The notes under the pieces were generated by a model that worked only from the letters and a program-made list of their open reading frames with translations, did not search any database and was not told the origin of the DNA. A program made the position numbers and the translations under genes. A stretch of DNA of 64,000 bases from Phymatolithon calcareum. Taxonomy: Eukaryota > Rhodophyta > Florideophyceae > Hapalidiales. Below, piece after piece: positions 8,996-22,429 of the stretch. The stretch covers positions 1,674,001-1,738,000 of the forward strand of contig OZ345369.1 in the NCBI GenBank assembly GCA_977006965.1, written 5' to 3'. Positions within the stretch are counted from its first letter, which is position 1. Every line of letters starts with the position of its first letter.

Positions 8996-10390
8996 ATGCA
9001 TTCGAAAATGGAGGAAACCTTGCCATCGTCGCCCGTGTCATGCGAGACGGGCAGTGACCGAGACCCGGTACGGCTGGTGTGCTCTCTTACGACGATTTGC
9101 TCCATACTACAGGCTGCGTTGGGGGAACGTGTTGCGAGGGGGAACAGGTTGTTGGAGCAAGCGGCAATTGCTCGGGAAAACCGGGCTTTCGATGTGAGGC
9201 AGGCGGCATATGCGTCGCCGAAACCTGAGATATGTGTCGCGGGAGTCGAGCGTGCATATTATGCGGCTCAATTTGCAGCCGCTCTGTGCCCCCGTGCGCA
9301 GTGCGTGTTTAGAGGCGCTGGGCTGCCGCGAATGCCCATCCATGATTACATTGCGCGTCTTCTGTCATTCAGCGCAACGTTTTCGAACACCGTTTATATC
9401 GTCATGGTTGCCTTGTTGGACAAGGCAATGCTGTATGAGCCGGAGCTATTCATGCATGGGGGAAATGCGCACCGTTTGCTGTTGGCGGCCTTCGTGGTGG
9501 CGGCCAAGTTGCACGAAGATCGTGTGGTGTCTAACAAGGAGTTTGCATTTATTGGGCTGGTTTCGGTGGAAGAAGTGAATGTTCTGGAGGAAGCTTTTCT
9601 GAAAGCTTTGGACTGGCGGTGTCATGTGTCGAAGGAACGGTTTGAAGAGGTGGAACAATGCGTTGTTCGTGAAGCGTTGGATAGGTGGGAATGGGTTTCA
9701 GTTTTGGAAACACTACGGGCAGAGGAGAGCGGGGAATGGGAGTATGGTTACGCGCCGACGTCTCCTGTTTCGGAGAGGAGCAGCTTTTATGGATGTTATG
9801 AGAAGAGACGTATTTCGCGGTTCGACATGGGTGGGATGGAGCGAGTGCCCCGTGGGGTTATCAGGGGAATTTCGTTTGCCCTTGCGAGGTTCAATTATCC
9901 GCAAGTGCCTCTGTTTCCGGTGAATGAGGCGGAAGCGTTGTTGTCGGAGGAAGCGGCGTCTTGTTACTCGGGACGGCCTGGGATAAGGTTGACGGTGCTG
10001 AAACTGCTGGCAAGTGGTATGGAGCTGAAGGCGACGGTGGTACCGAGGATGTTCGACAATGATGAACGAGTGGGGCAAAGAGTGGACATTGGGGGCAAGG
10101 GGGAGGTTGGAAAAGTAGCGGTTGAGTTTGTTGTTAGTGAGGTAGAGTGTTTTGAAGGGATTGACTCTGAGGTGGAGGGGTCGGAGGAGGAGTTTTGTGG
10201 AGTGGCAGTGGTAGCGGCGCGGGAGCATGAGGTGGATCACGAGGTGGATCACGAGGTGGATCAAGAGGTGGATCACGAGGTGGATCACGAGGTGGAGCAC
10301 GAGGTGGAGCACGAGGTGGAGCACGGACGCGAGGTGGAAATATTTGATTTTGTTTTCCGCGACATCGACCCTTTTGATACTTTTTTTTGA
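8996..10390 (+). CDS. PHO80/PCL-type cyclin, array copy 2
   Basis: Translation identical to copy 1, including the acidic repeat tail. It retains the out-of-place upstream ATG at 8915. TATA box at 8901. If all copies are expressed, the array would raise cyclin dosage fivefold; expression is not shown by the sequence. Confidence 0.87.
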   Translation: MHSKMEETLPSSPVSCETGSDRDPVRLVCSLTTICSILQAALGERVARGNRLLEQAAIARENRAFDVRQAAYASPKPEICVAGVERAYYAAQFAAALCPRAQCVFRGAGLPRMPIHDYIARLLSFSATFSNTVYIVMVALLDKAMLYEPELFMHGGNAHRLLLAAFVVAAKLHEDRVVSNKEFAFIGLVSVEEVNVLEEAFLKALDWRCHVSKERFEEVEQCVVREALDRWEWVSVLETLRAEESGEWEYGYAPTSPVSERSSFYGCYEKRRISRFDMGGMERVPRGVIRGISFALARFNYPQVPLFPVNEAEALLSEEAASCYSGRPGIRLTVLKLLASGMELKATVVPRMFDNDERVGQRVDIGGKGEVGKVAVEFVVSEVECFEGIDSEVEGSEEEFCGVAVVAAREHEVDHEVDHEVDQEVDHEVDHEVEHEVEHEVEHGREVEIFDFVFRDIDPFDTFF

Positions 10391-11575
10391 GGCACTTGCC
10401 AGTGATGGGAAGGAAACGGGGGTACAGAATGTGAGCAAAAATGCGTTATTGTTCGTTGACACGTTCTTAGAGCGAGATAGCGGAGACCAGAGGTGGGTTT
10501 TCGTAGTCCACTGAATCGTGTTACACCAACAAGAAAAGGAACTCTTCCATAGACAGAATTCAGCCAAAACGTCTTGGCACTAGGAAAGTTGCCCCAAGCG
10601 TCAGCAGATGCATTGGTAACTTTTAAATAAAAATCTACCTTTCTTCTTCTTAGAGCGAGATAGCGGCCGTCCGAAAAACTATGCACGCGATGACGAAGGA
10701 GCGGAGCGGTTTTCTCTCACACTCTGCGCCTTGTGCCCTGCCCATGCCAAATCCGTGGCGCTGTCCAAAATGTGGAGTAAGATCGGCAATTCCCACGCTT
10801 CTGACTCTCCGATTACAGTATTGAACTCAAGTGTCATAGATCGTAATGTGAATCAGCGCGGATGTAACTTAGAAATTGCTTCACCAGATGCGTTGGTAAC
10901 TCTTAAATAAAATTCTAACTTTCTTCTCCTTCTTCTTCTTCTTCTTCCCGTCCCCCCAATTTCCCACGCACTGCTATATGTCTTGGTACTCTCCAAGCTC
11001 TGCATTGGCGGTGGACTACCTTGCACAAGTGGATTAATACGTAGAGGACCCTTTAGTACTCAACCTCACCATCGTGCTCATGACACTATCGATGTATCAT
11101 CATCATCATGTATTGCGTCCCCTGGTAGCTATGGAGGTAGTAGGGAAAACAAGGTACCTCGAAGTCAAGGACCGACCCTCTTCATACGGACGTTCTGCAG
11201 ATGCGTTACTAACTTTTAAACAAAAATCTTCATTTAAACCCAAGTCCGTGTCAAGAAGAGGAGGAGAGGGAAGAAGAAGAAATCTTCATTTAACGAAGAT
11301 TTATTCTTCTTCCTCCTCCTCTTCTTGATACGGACGCCGGTATCTGCAATCAGGTCACAACAGTTAACAAACCGGCTGCCCTCCAAGCTCACTCATTCCC
11401 TTGTGAATACCGTTTCTCATGAATCATTCAACTTTCAATGTTCTTACTTTGACAACTGTAAGGTCGTTTCATTCGTTCGCCACTTGAACAGATAACATAA
11501 GCCGCAACAAATCTATTGCGACATCCAATTTTACTTCACCAATCTATCACCCGACGGTTCCACCTTCACCTCCAC

Positions 11576-12346
11576 TCGTGGGGTGCGTCTCGTGTGCTAT
11601 TTTGCGGCAATATCTGCCGTTTTACATGCAGTGTTGGGTAGGCGAGTAGAAAAAGGCAACAAGTTTGTGGAGCAGGCGGCACATGCACGTGACACTGGAG
11701 CGTTTCGCCATCGTCAACGTCGCACATACCTCCCCTGTGCCTCAGCTCTCGGTCGCGGGAGTAAAGCGAGGGCCACTTTTCGCACACATGCGGGACGTAA
11801 ATACGTTGAACATCGTAGAAAAGGGCCTTTGCGCCAAGGTCCACCAAAGCCGCATCGGCAGTTGACCATGGCACAAAGCCCCTTTCTACAATCTCAACCT
11901 ATTTGTGTCCGCATGTCTGCGAAAAGTGGCGTATTAGACGCTTCCGCTCGCTGCAGCCCTGTGCCTTCCCGCGGACTGTCCATTTGCAAATCAACCATGG
12001 ACGGCCCAGTGTTAGTAAACAACACCTCTCTTTCGTGCTCCATAAAGCTGATGCGTTGTTCACCCATTTTCTCCACCTTCCTCCTGACCGGCGCGGAATA
12101 GAGACGCTCAGGGATTGCGGCACGTGAAAAGTGGCTTGCGAAAAATGGGCTTCCACCTATTCCGGTGCTTCGACGGCAACAAGTTGGTGGAGCAGGCGGT
12201 ACATGCACGTGACACTGGGCGGTTTCGCCATCCCCAACGCCGCACATACCTCCCCTGTGCCTCAGCTCTCGGTCGGCGGAGTGCAGCGAGCATATTACAC
12301 GGTTCCCCTCGCAGCAGGCCTGTGCCTTCCCGCGGACTTTCCACTT
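11576..12346 (+). pseudogene. Cyclin N-terminal relics 1 and 2 (unit 3)
   Basis: Unit 3 copies of both relics; fold-back insertion at 11772-11930. Confidence 0.73.
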
Positions 12347-13473
12347 GCAAATCAACCATGGACGGCCCAATGTTAGTCAACAACACCTCTCTTTCGTGCC
12401 GCACAAAGCTGATGCCCCATTCACCCATTTTCTCCACCTTCCTCCTGACCGGCGCTGAAGAGAGACGCTCATGGATTGTGGCACGTGAAAAGAGGCTTGC
12501 GAAAAATGGGCTTCCACCTATTCCGCTGCTTCGACGTCCGCTGCACCCCGCCGACACCATCATTTCGCCACATTAGAGGCGATTCTGCGTTGCTTCAGAA
12601 CTAAAAACTACATCTGAGATCCGTTTGTTTGTATGATTCACCTCACCGTCGCACACGCAGACCGAACGGTAGCTCAAATTTTTCACCGACTCTACCGTTC
12701 GGTCTGCGTGTGCGGCTGCAAGTATCGATCGATACTTGAAATGCCAATTCAATGCACAGCAACTTTTGGTCACGCTCAAGTTGCGATGTTGACCATCGAC
12801 GCGCAATTGCACTAGACCACACAACCAGTGGCTGTGATACGGCTTGCACTCGATGGCGCGAGAATGGGCGTTGGCAGCGGCGGGAGGAAGAAACCGCGGT
12901 GTCATTTCGCAGCAGTCGTAAATTGGCGGCAACTTCGAGGCTCTATGCAGCATCCGATTCGTGCTTCGTCGACTGCGATCGCACACCTGGACTCCATGAA
13001 ATGCTCGAATTTACCGGAACCGATGCAAATGCAAACTTCTGCGTCACACACCATCATGGTGATGATCTTACGCCCATTTGCTCATACTGTTCCGTTTCTA
13101 CTTCGTGTCGATCGCGCACAATGTTTGCAGACGAATATGGGTGGTGTGGGAGATGTTGGCAGGGGCGGCATTTAGCGTGACAAGAGGGAGACGCGAAATA
13201 CCCGAAGCGGTAGCGGCACTGTTTCGCAGCATTCGTAAATTGGCAGGCCACGTGCAGGGTATCAGGGGTTGGCGGCGGGGGGCGCGGTGAGCACCAAAAA
13301 TGGCTGTTTCTTGCATGGCGCTGGGCACGGCATTGCACCTGGCGTGTTGCAACAGTTCGATGGGCGTTGTGGCGCGCCTATAAATACCGACCATATCTCT
13401 TCAGTTTTTCTGCCGAACACACACAGAAGAAGAAAACAAAAAAAGACAAGAAAAAAAACAAGAGGAACACAAG

Positions 13474-14868
13474 ATGCATTCGAAAATGGAGGAAACCTTG
13501 CCATCGTCGCCCGTGTCATGCGAGACGGGCAGTGACCGAGACCCGGTACGGCTGGTGTGCTCTCTTACGACGATTTGCTCCATACTACAGGCTGCGTTGG
13601 GGGAACGTGTTGCGAGGGGGAACAGGTTGTTGGAGCAAGCGGCAATTGCTCGGGAAAACCGGGCTTTCGATGTGAGGCAGGCGGCATATGCGTCGCCGAA
13701 ACCTGAGATATGTGTCGCGGGAGTCGAGCGTGCATATTATGCGGCTCAATTTGCAGCCGCTCTGTGCCCCCGTGCGCAGTGCGTGTTTAGAGGCGCTGGG
13801 CTGCCGCGAATGCCCATCCATGATTACATTGCGCGTCTTCTGTCATTCAGCGCAACGTTTTCGAACACCGTTTATATCGTCATGGTTGCCTTGTTGGACA
13901 AGGCAATGCTGTATGAGCCGGAGCTATTCATGCATGGGGGAAATGCGCACCGTTTGCTGTTGGCGGCCTTCGTGGTGGCGGCCAAGTTGCACGAAGATCG
14001 TGTGGTGTCTAACAAGGAGTTTGCATTTATTGGGCTGGTTTCGGTGGAAGAAGTGAATGTTCTGGAGGAAGCTTTTCTGAAAGCTTTGGACTGGCGGTGT
14101 CATGTGTCGAAGGAACGGTTTGAAGAGGTGGAACAATGCGTTGTTCGTGAAGCGTTGGATAGGTGGGAATGGGTTTCAGTTTTGGAAACACTACGGGCAG
14201 AGGAGAGCGGGGAATGGGAGTATGGTTACGCGCCGACGTCTCCTGTTTCGGAGAGGAGCAGCTTTTATGGATGTTATGAGAAGAGACGTATTTCGCGGTT
14301 CGACATGGGTGGGATGGAGCGAGTGCCCCGTGGGGTTATCAGGGGAATTTCGTTTGCCCTTGCGAGGTTCAATTATCCGCAAGTGCCTCTGTTTCCGGTG
14401 AATGAGGCGGAAGCGTTGTTGTCGGAGGAAGCGGCGTCTTGTTACTCGGGACGGCCTGGGATAAGGTTGACGGTGCTGAAACTGCTGGCAAGTGGTATGG
14501 AGCTGAAGGCGACGGTGGTACCGAGGATGTTCGACAATGATGAACGAGTGGGGCAAAGAGTGGACATTGGGGGCAAGGGGGAGGTTGGAAAAGTAGCGGT
14601 TGAGTTTGTTGTTAGTGAGGTAGAGTGTTTTGAAGGGATTGACTCTGAGGTGGAGGGGTCGGAGGAGGAGTTTTGTGGAGTGGCAGTGGTAGCGGCGCGG
14701 GAGCATGAGGTGGATCACGAGGTGGATCACGAGGTGGATCAAGAGGTGGATCACGAGGTGGATCACGAGGTGGAGCACGAGGTGGAGCACGAGGTGGAGC
14801 ACGGACGCGAGGTGGAAATATTTGATTTTGTTTTCCGCGACATCGACCCTTTTGATACTTTTTTTTGA
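13474..14868 (+). CDS. PHO80/PCL-type cyclin, array copy 3
   Basis: The 464-residue protein matches copies 1 and 2. The ATA at 13393-13395 replaces the upstream ATG of copies 1-2, so the ATG at 13474 is the first one after the TATA box (13379). Confidence 0.88.
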   Translation: MHSKMEETLPSSPVSCETGSDRDPVRLVCSLTTICSILQAALGERVARGNRLLEQAAIARENRAFDVRQAAYASPKPEICVAGVERAYYAAQFAAALCPRAQCVFRGAGLPRMPIHDYIARLLSFSATFSNTVYIVMVALLDKAMLYEPELFMHGGNAHRLLLAAFVVAAKLHEDRVVSNKEFAFIGLVSVEEVNVLEEAFLKALDWRCHVSKERFEEVEQCVVREALDRWEWVSVLETLRAEESGEWEYGYAPTSPVSERSSFYGCYEKRRISRFDMGGMERVPRGVIRGISFALARFNYPQVPLFPVNEAEALLSEEAASCYSGRPGIRLTVLKLLASGMELKATVVPRMFDNDERVGQRVDIGGKGEVGKVAVEFVVSEVECFEGIDSEVEGSEEEFCGVAVVAAREHEVDHEVDHEVDQEVDHEVDHEVEHEVEHEVEHGREVEIFDFVFRDIDPFDTFF

Positions 14869-16053
14869 GGCACTTGCCAGTGATGGGAAGGAAACGGGGG
14901 TACAGAATGTGAGCAAAAATGCGTTATTGTTCGTTGACACGTTCTTAGAGCGAGATAGCGGAGACCAGAGGTGGGTTTTCGTAGTCCACTGAATCGTGTT
15001 ACACCAACAAGAAAAGGAACTCTTCCATAGACAGAATTCAGCCAAAACGTCTTGGCACTAGGAAAGTTGCCCCAAGCGTCAGCAGATGCATTGGTAACTT
15101 TTAAATAAAAATCTACCTTTCTTCTTCTTAGAGCGAGATAGCGGCCGTCCGAAAAACTATGCACGCGATGACGAAGGAGCGGAGCGGTTTTCTCTCACAC
15201 TCTGCGCCTTGTGCCCTGCCCATGCCAAATCCGTGGCGCTGTCCAAAATGTGGAGTAAGATCGGCAATTCCCACGCTTCTGACTCTCCGATTACAGTATT
15301 GAACTCAAGTGTCATAGATCGTAATGTGAATCAGCGCGGATGTAACTTAGAAATTGCTTCACCAGATGCGTTGGTAACTCTTAAATAAAATTCTAACTTT
15401 CTTCTCCTTCTTCTTCTTCTTCTTCCCGTCCCCCCAATTTCCCACGCACTGCTATATGTCTTGGTACTCTCCAAGCTCTGCATTGGCGGTGGACTACCTT
15501 GCACAAGTGGATTAATACGTAGAGGACCCTTTAGTACTCAACCTCACCATCGTGCTCATGACACTATCGATGTATCATCATCATCATGTATTGCGTCCCC
15601 TGGTAGCTATGGAGGTAGTAGGGAAAACAAGGTACCTCGAAGTCAAGGACCGACCCTCTTCATACGGACGTTCTGCAGATGCGTTACTAACTTTTAAACA
15701 AAAATCTTCATTTAAACCCAAGTCCGTGTCAAGAAGAGGAGGAGAGGGAAGAAGAAGAAATCTTCATTTAACGAAGATTTATTCTTCTTCCTCCTCCTCT
15801 TCTTGATACGGACGCCGGTATCTGCAATCAGGTCACAACAGTTAACAAACCGGCTGCCCTCCAAGCTCACTCATTCCCTTGTGAATACCGTTTCTCATGA
15901 ATCATTCAACTTTCAATGTTCTTACTTTGACAACTGTAAGGTCGTTTCATTCGTTCGCCACTTGAACAGATAACATAAGCCGCAACAAATCTATTGCGAC
16001 ATCCAATTTTACTTCACCAATCTATCACCCGACGGTTCCACCTTCACCTCCAC

Positions 16054-16824
16054 TCGTGGGGTGCGTCTCGTGTGCTATTTTGCGGCAATATCTGCCGTTT
16101 TACATGCAGTGTTGGGTAGGCGAGTAGAAAAAGGCAACAAGTTTGTGGAGCAGGCGGCACATGCACGTGACACTGGAGCGTTTCGCCATCGTCAACGTCG
16201 CACATACCTCCCCTGTGCCTCAGCTCTCGGTCGCGGGAGTAAAGCGAGGGCCACTTTTCGCACACATGCGGGACGTAAATACGTTGAACATCGTAGAAAA
16301 GGGCCTTTGCGCCAAGGTCCACCAAAGCCGCATCGGCAGTTGACCATGGCACAAAGCCCCTTTCTACAATCTCAACCTATTTGTGTCCGCATGTCTGCGA
16401 AAAGTGGCGTATTAGACGCTTCCGCTCGCTGCAGCCCTGTGCCTTCCCGCGGACTGTCCATTTGCAAATCAACCATGGACGGCCCAGTGTTAGTAAACAA
16501 CACCTCTCTTTCGTGCTCCATAAAGCTGATGCGTTGTTCACCCATTTTCTCCACCTTCCTCCTGACCGGCGCGGAATAGAGACGCTCAGGGATTGCGGCA
16601 CGTGAAAAGTGGCTTGCGAAAAATGGGCTTCCACCTATTCCGGTGCTTCGACGGCAACAAGTTGGTGGAGCAGGCGGTACATGCACGTGACACTGGGCGG
16701 TTTCGCCATCCCCAACGCCGCACATACCTCCCCTGTGCCTCAGCTCTCGGTCGGCGGAGTGCAGCGAGCATATTACACGGTTCCCCTCGCAGCAGGCCTG
16801 TGCCTTCCCGCGGACTTTCCACTT
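16054..16824 (+). pseudogene. Cyclin N-terminal relics 1 and 2 (unit 4)
   Basis: Unit 4 copies of both relics; fold-back insertion at 16250-16408. Confidence 0.73.
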
Positions 16825-17951
16825 GCAAATCAACCATGGACGGCCCAATGTTAGTCAACAACACCTCTCTTTCGTGCCGCACAAAGCTGATGCCCCATTC
16901 ACCCATTTTCTCCACCTTCCTCCTGACCGGCGCTGAAGAGAGACGCTCATGGATTGTGGCACGTGAAAAGAGGCTTGCGAAAAATGGGCTTCCACCTATT
17001 CCGCTGCTTCGACGTCCGCTGCACCCCGCCGACACCATCATTTCGCCACATTAGAGGCGATTCTGCGTTGCTTCAGAACTAAAAACTACATCTGAGATCC
17101 GTTTGTTTGTATGATTCACCTCACCGTCGCACACGCAGACCGAACGGTAGCTCAAATTTTTCACCGACTCTACCGTTCGGTCTGCGTGTGCGGCTGCAAG
17201 TATCGATCGATACTTGAAATGCCAATTCAATGCACAGCAACTTTTGGTCACGCTCAAGTTGCGATGTTGACCATCGACGCGCAATTGCACTAGACCACAC
17301 AACCAGTGGCTGTGATACGGCTTGCACTCGATGGCGCGAGAATGGGCGTTGGCAGCGGCGGGAGGAAGAAACCGCGGTGTCATTTCGCAGCAGTCGTAAA
17401 TTGGCGGCAACTTCGAGGCTCTATGCAGCATCCGATTCGTGCTTCGTCGACTGCGATCGCACACCTGGACTCCATGAAATGCTCGAATTTACCGGAACCG
17501 ATGCAAATGCAAACTTCTGCGTCACACACCATCATGGTGATGATCTTACGCCCATTTGCTCATACTGTTCCGTTTCTACTTCGTGTCGATCGCGCACAAT
17601 GTTTGCAGACGAATATGGGTGGTGTGGGAGATGTTGGCAGGGGCGGCATTTAGCGTGACAAGAGGGAGACGCGAAATACCCGAAGCGGTAGCGGCACTGT
17701 TTCGCAGCATTCGTAAATTGGCAGGCCACGTGCAGGGTATCAGGGGTTGGCGGCGGGGGGCGCGGTGAGCACCAAAAATGGCTGTTTCTTGCATGGCGCT
17801 GGGCACGGCATTGCACCTGGCGTGTTGCAACAGTTCGATGGGCGTTGTGGCGCGCCTATAAATACCGACCATATCTCTTCAGTTTTTCTGCCGAACACAC
17901 ACAGAAGAAGAAAACAAAAAAAGACAAGAAAAAAAACAAGAGGAACACAAG

Positions 17952-19346
17952 ATGCATTCGAAAATGGAGGAAACCTTGCCATCGTCGCCCGTGTCATGCG
18001 AGACGGGCAGTGACCGAGACCCGGTACGGCTGGTGTGCTCTCTTACGACGATTTGCTCCATACTACAGGCTGCGTTGGGGGAACGTGTTGCGAGGGGGAA
18101 CAGGTTGTTGGAGCAAGCGGCAATTGCTCGGGAAAACCGGGCTTTCGATGTGAGGCAGGCGGCATATGCGTCGCCGAAACCTGAGATATGTGTCGCGGGA
18201 GTCGAGCGTGCATATTATGCGGCTCAATTTGCAGCCGCTCTGTGCCCCCGTGCGCAGTGCGTGTTTAGAGGCGCTGGGCTGCCGCGAATGCCCATCCATG
18301 ATTACATTGCGCGTCTTCTGTCATTCAGCGCAACGTTTTCGAACACCGTTTATATCGTCATGGTTGCCTTGTTGGACAAGGCAATGCTGTATGAGCCGGA
18401 GCTATTCATGCATGGGGGAAATGCGCACCGTTTGCTGTTGGCGGCCTTCGTGGTGGCGGCCAAGTTGCACGAAGATCGTGTGGTGTCTAACAAGGAGTTT
18501 GCATTTATTGGGCTGGTTTCGGTGGAAGAAGTGAATGTTCTGGAGGAAGCTTTTCTGAAAGCTTTGGACTGGCGGTGTCATGTGTCGAAGGAACGGTTTG
18601 AAGAGGTGGAACAATGCGTTGTTCGTGAAGCGTTGGATAGGTGGGAATGGGTTTCAGTTTTGGAAACACTACGGGCAGAGGAGAGCGGGGAATGGGAGTA
18701 TGGTTACGCGCCGACGTCTCCTGTTTCGGAGAGGAGCAGCTTTTATGGATGTTATGAGAAGAGACGTATTTCGCGGTTCGACATGGGTGGGATGGAGCGA
18801 GTGCCCCGTGGGGTTATCAGGGGAATTTCGTTTGCCCTTGCGAGGTTCAATTATCCGCAAGTGCCTCTGTTTCCGGTGAATGAGGCGGAAGCGTTGTTGT
18901 CGGAGGAAGCGGCGTCTTGTTACTCGGGACGGCCTGGGATAAGGTTGACGGTGCTGAAACTGCTGGCAAGTGGTATGGAGCTGAAGGCGACGGTGGTACC
19001 GAGGATGTTCGACAATGATGAACGAGTGGGGCAAAGAGTGGACATTGGGGGCAAGGGGGAGGTTGGAAAAGTAGCGGTTGAGTTTGTTGTTAGTGAGGTA
19101 GAGTGTTTTGAAGGGATTGACTCTGAGGTGGAGGGGTCGGAGGAGGAGTTTTGTGGAGTGGCAGTGGTAGCGGCGCGGGAGCATGAGGTGGATCACGAGG
19201 TGGATCACGAGGTGGATCAAGAGGTGGATCACGAGGTGGATCACGAGGTGGAGCACGAGGTGGAGCACGAGGTGGAGCACGGACGCGAGGTGGAAATATT
19301 TGATTTTGTTTTCCGCGACATCGACCCTTTTGATACTTTTTTTTGA
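17952..19346 (+). CDS. PHO80/PCL-type cyclin, array copy 4
   Basis: Identical in translation to copy 3, with TATA box at 17857. The frame is intact, with no stop or frameshift. Confidence 0.88.
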   Translation: MHSKMEETLPSSPVSCETGSDRDPVRLVCSLTTICSILQAALGERVARGNRLLEQAAIARENRAFDVRQAAYASPKPEICVAGVERAYYAAQFAAALCPRAQCVFRGAGLPRMPIHDYIARLLSFSATFSNTVYIVMVALLDKAMLYEPELFMHGGNAHRLLLAAFVVAAKLHEDRVVSNKEFAFIGLVSVEEVNVLEEAFLKALDWRCHVSKERFEEVEQCVVREALDRWEWVSVLETLRAEESGEWEYGYAPTSPVSERSSFYGCYEKRRISRFDMGGMERVPRGVIRGISFALARFNYPQVPLFPVNEAEALLSEEAASCYSGRPGIRLTVLKLLASGMELKATVVPRMFDNDERVGQRVDIGGKGEVGKVAVEFVVSEVECFEGIDSEVEGSEEEFCGVAVVAAREHEVDHEVDHEVDQEVDHEVDHEVEHEVEHEVEHGREVEIFDFVFRDIDPFDTFF

Positions 19347-20531
19347 GGCACTTGCCAGTGATGGGAAGGAAACGGGGGTACAGAATGTGAGCAAAAATGC
19401 GTTATTGTTCGTTGACACGTTCTTAGAGCGAGATAGCGGAGACCAGAGGTGGGTTTTCGTAGTCCACTGAATCGTGTTACACCAACAAGAAAAGGAACTC
19501 TTCCATAGACAGAATTCAGCCAAAACGTCTTGGCACTAGGAAAGTTGCCCCAAGCGTCAGCAGATGCATTGGTAACTTTTAAATAAAAATCTACCTTTCT
19601 TCTTCTTAGAGCGAGATAGCGGCCGTCCGAAAAACTATGCACGCGATGACGAAGGAGCGGAGCGGTTTTCTCTCACACTCTGCGCCTTGTGCCCTGCCCA
19701 TGCCAAATCCGTGGCGCTGTCCAAAATGTGGAGTAAGATCGGCAATTCCCACGCTTCTGACTCTCCGATTACAGTATTGAACTCAAGTGTCATAGATCGT
19801 AATGTGAATCAGCGCGGATGTAACTTAGAAATTGCTTCACCAGATGCGTTGGTAACTCTTAAATAAAATTCTAACTTTCTTCTCCTTCTTCTTCTTCTTC
19901 TTCCCGTCCCCCCAATTTCCCACGCACTGCTATATGTCTTGGTACTCTCCAAGCTCTGCATTGGCGGTGGACTACCTTGCACAAGTGGATTAATACGTAG
20001 AGGACCCTTTAGTACTCAACCTCACCATCGTGCTCATGACACTATCGATGTATCATCATCATCATGTATTGCGTCCCCTGGTAGCTATGGAGGTAGTAGG
20101 GAAAACAAGGTACCTCGAAGTCAAGGACCGACCCTCTTCATACGGACGTTCTGCAGATGCGTTACTAACTTTTAAACAAAAATCTTCATTTAAACCCAAG
20201 TCCGTGTCAAGAAGAGGAGGAGAGGGAAGAAGAAGAAATCTTCATTTAACGAAGATTTATTCTTCTTCCTCCTCCTCTTCTTGATACGGACGCCGGTATC
20301 TGCAATCAGGTCACAACAGTTAACAAACCGGCTGCCCTCCAAGCTCACTCATTCCCTTGTGAATACCGTTTCTCATGAATCATTCAACTTTCAATGTTCT
20401 TACTTTGACAACTGTAAGGTCGTTTCATTCGTTCGCCACTTGAACAGATAACATAAGCCGCAACAAATCTATTGCGACATCCAATTTTACTTCACCAATC
20501 TATCACCCGACGGTTCCACCTTCACCTCCAC

Positions 20532-21302
20532 TCGTGGGGTGCGTCTCGTGTGCTATTTTGCGGCAATATCTGCCGTTTTACATGCAGTGTTGGGTAGGCG
20601 AGTAGAAAAAGGCAACAAGTTTGTGGAGCAGGCGGCACATGCACGTGACACTGGAGCGTTTCGCCATCGTCAACGTCGCACATACCTCCCCTGTGCCTCA
20701 GCTCTCGGTCGCGGGAGTAAAGCGAGGGCCACTTTTCGCACACATGCGGGACGTAAATACGTTGAACATCGTAGAAAAGGGCCTTTGCGCCAAGGTCCAC
20801 CAAAGCCGCATCGGCAGTTGACCATGGCACAAAGCCCCTTTCTACAATCTCAACCTATTTGTGTCCGCATGTCTGCGAAAAGTGGCGTATTAGACGCTTC
20901 CGCTCGCTGCAGCCCTGTGCCTTCCCGCGGACTGTCCATTTGCAAATCAACCATGGACGGCCCAGTGTTAGTAAACAACACCTCTCTTTCGTGCTCCATA
21001 AAGCTGATGCGTTGTTCACCCATTTTCTCCACCTTCCTCCTGACCGGCGCGGAATAGAGACGCTCAGGGATTGCGGCACGTGAAAAGTGGCTTGCGAAAA
21101 ATGGGCTTCCACCTATTCCGGTGCTTCGACGGCAACAAGTTGGTGGAGCAGGCGGTACATGCACGTGACACTGGGCGGTTTCGCCATCCCCAACGCCGCA
21201 CATACCTCCCCTGTGCCTCAGCTCTCGGTCGGCGGAGTGCAGCGAGCATATTACACGGTTCCCCTCGCAGCAGGCCTGTGCCTTCCCGCGGACTTTCCAC
21301 TT
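20532..21302 (+). pseudogene. Cyclin N-terminal relics 1 and 2 (unit 5)
   Basis: Unit 5 copies of both relics; fold-back insertion at 20728-20886. Confidence 0.73.
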
Positions 21303-22429
21303 GCAAATCAACCATGGACGGCCCAATGTTAGTCAACAACACCTCTCTTTCGTGCCGCACAAAGCTGATGCCCCATTCACCCATTTTCTCCACCTTCCTC
21401 CTGACCGGCGCTGAAGAGAGACGCTCATGGATTGTGGCACGTGAAAAGAGGCTTGCGAAAAATGGGCTTCCACCTATTCCGCTGCTTCGACGTCCGCTGC
21501 ACCCCGCCGACACCATCATTTCGCCACATTAGAGGCGATTCTGCGTTGCTTCAGAACTAAAAACTACATCTGAGATCCGTTTGTTTGTATGATTCACCTC
21601 ACCGTCGCACACGCAGACCGAACGGTAGCTCAAATTTTTCACCGACTCTACCGTTCGGTCTGCGTGTGCGGCTGCAAGTATCGATCGATACTTGAAATGC
21701 CAATTCAATGCACAGCAACTTTTGGTCACGCTCAAGTTGCGATGTTGACCATCGACGCGCAATTGCACTAGACCACACAACCAGTGGCTGTGATACGGCT
21801 TGCACTCGATGGCGCGAGAATGGGCGTTGGCAGCGGCGGGAGGAAGAAACCGCGGTGTCATTTCGCAGCAGTCGTAAATTGGCGGCAACTTCGAGGCTCT
21901 ATGCAGCATCCGATTCGTGCTTCGTCGACTGCGATCGCACACCTGGACTCCATGAAATGCTCGAATTTACCGGAACCGATGCAAATGCAAACTTCTGCGT
22001 CACACACCATCATGGTGATGATCTTACGCCCATTTGCTCATACTGTTCCGTTTCTACTTCGTGTCGATCGCGCACAATGTTTGCAGACGAATATGGGTGG
22101 TGTGGGAGATGTTGGCAGGGGCGGCATTTAGCGTGACAAGAGGGAGACGCGAAATACCCGAAGCGGTAGCGGCACTGTTTCGCAGCATTCGTAAATTGGC
22201 AGGCCACGTGCAGGGTATCAGGGGTTGGCGGCGGGGGGCGCGGTGAGCACCAAAAATGGCTGTTTCTTGCATGGCGCTGGGCACGGCATTGCACCTGGCG
22301 TGTTGCAACAGTTCGATGGGCGTTGTGGCGCGCCTATAAATACCGACCATATCTCTTCAGTTTTTCTGCCGAACACACACAGAAGAAGAAAACAAAAAAA
22401 GACAAGAAAAAAAACAAGAGGAACACAAG

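Larger units (their letters stand above)
6802..11279 (+). repeat. Tandem array unit 2
   Basis: Second unit. All translated frames match unit 1. It shares with unit 1 the G that makes the upstream ATG at 8915-8917. Confidence 0.97.
11280..15757 (+). repeat. Tandem array unit 3
   Basis: Third unit. It carries A instead of G at 13395, the only difference from units 1 and 2 that I could see in the translations. Confidence 0.97.
15758..20235 (+). repeat. Tandem array unit 4
   Basis: Fourth unit, with the A variant at 17873. Otherwise indistinguishable from unit 3 in the frames compared. Confidence 0.97.
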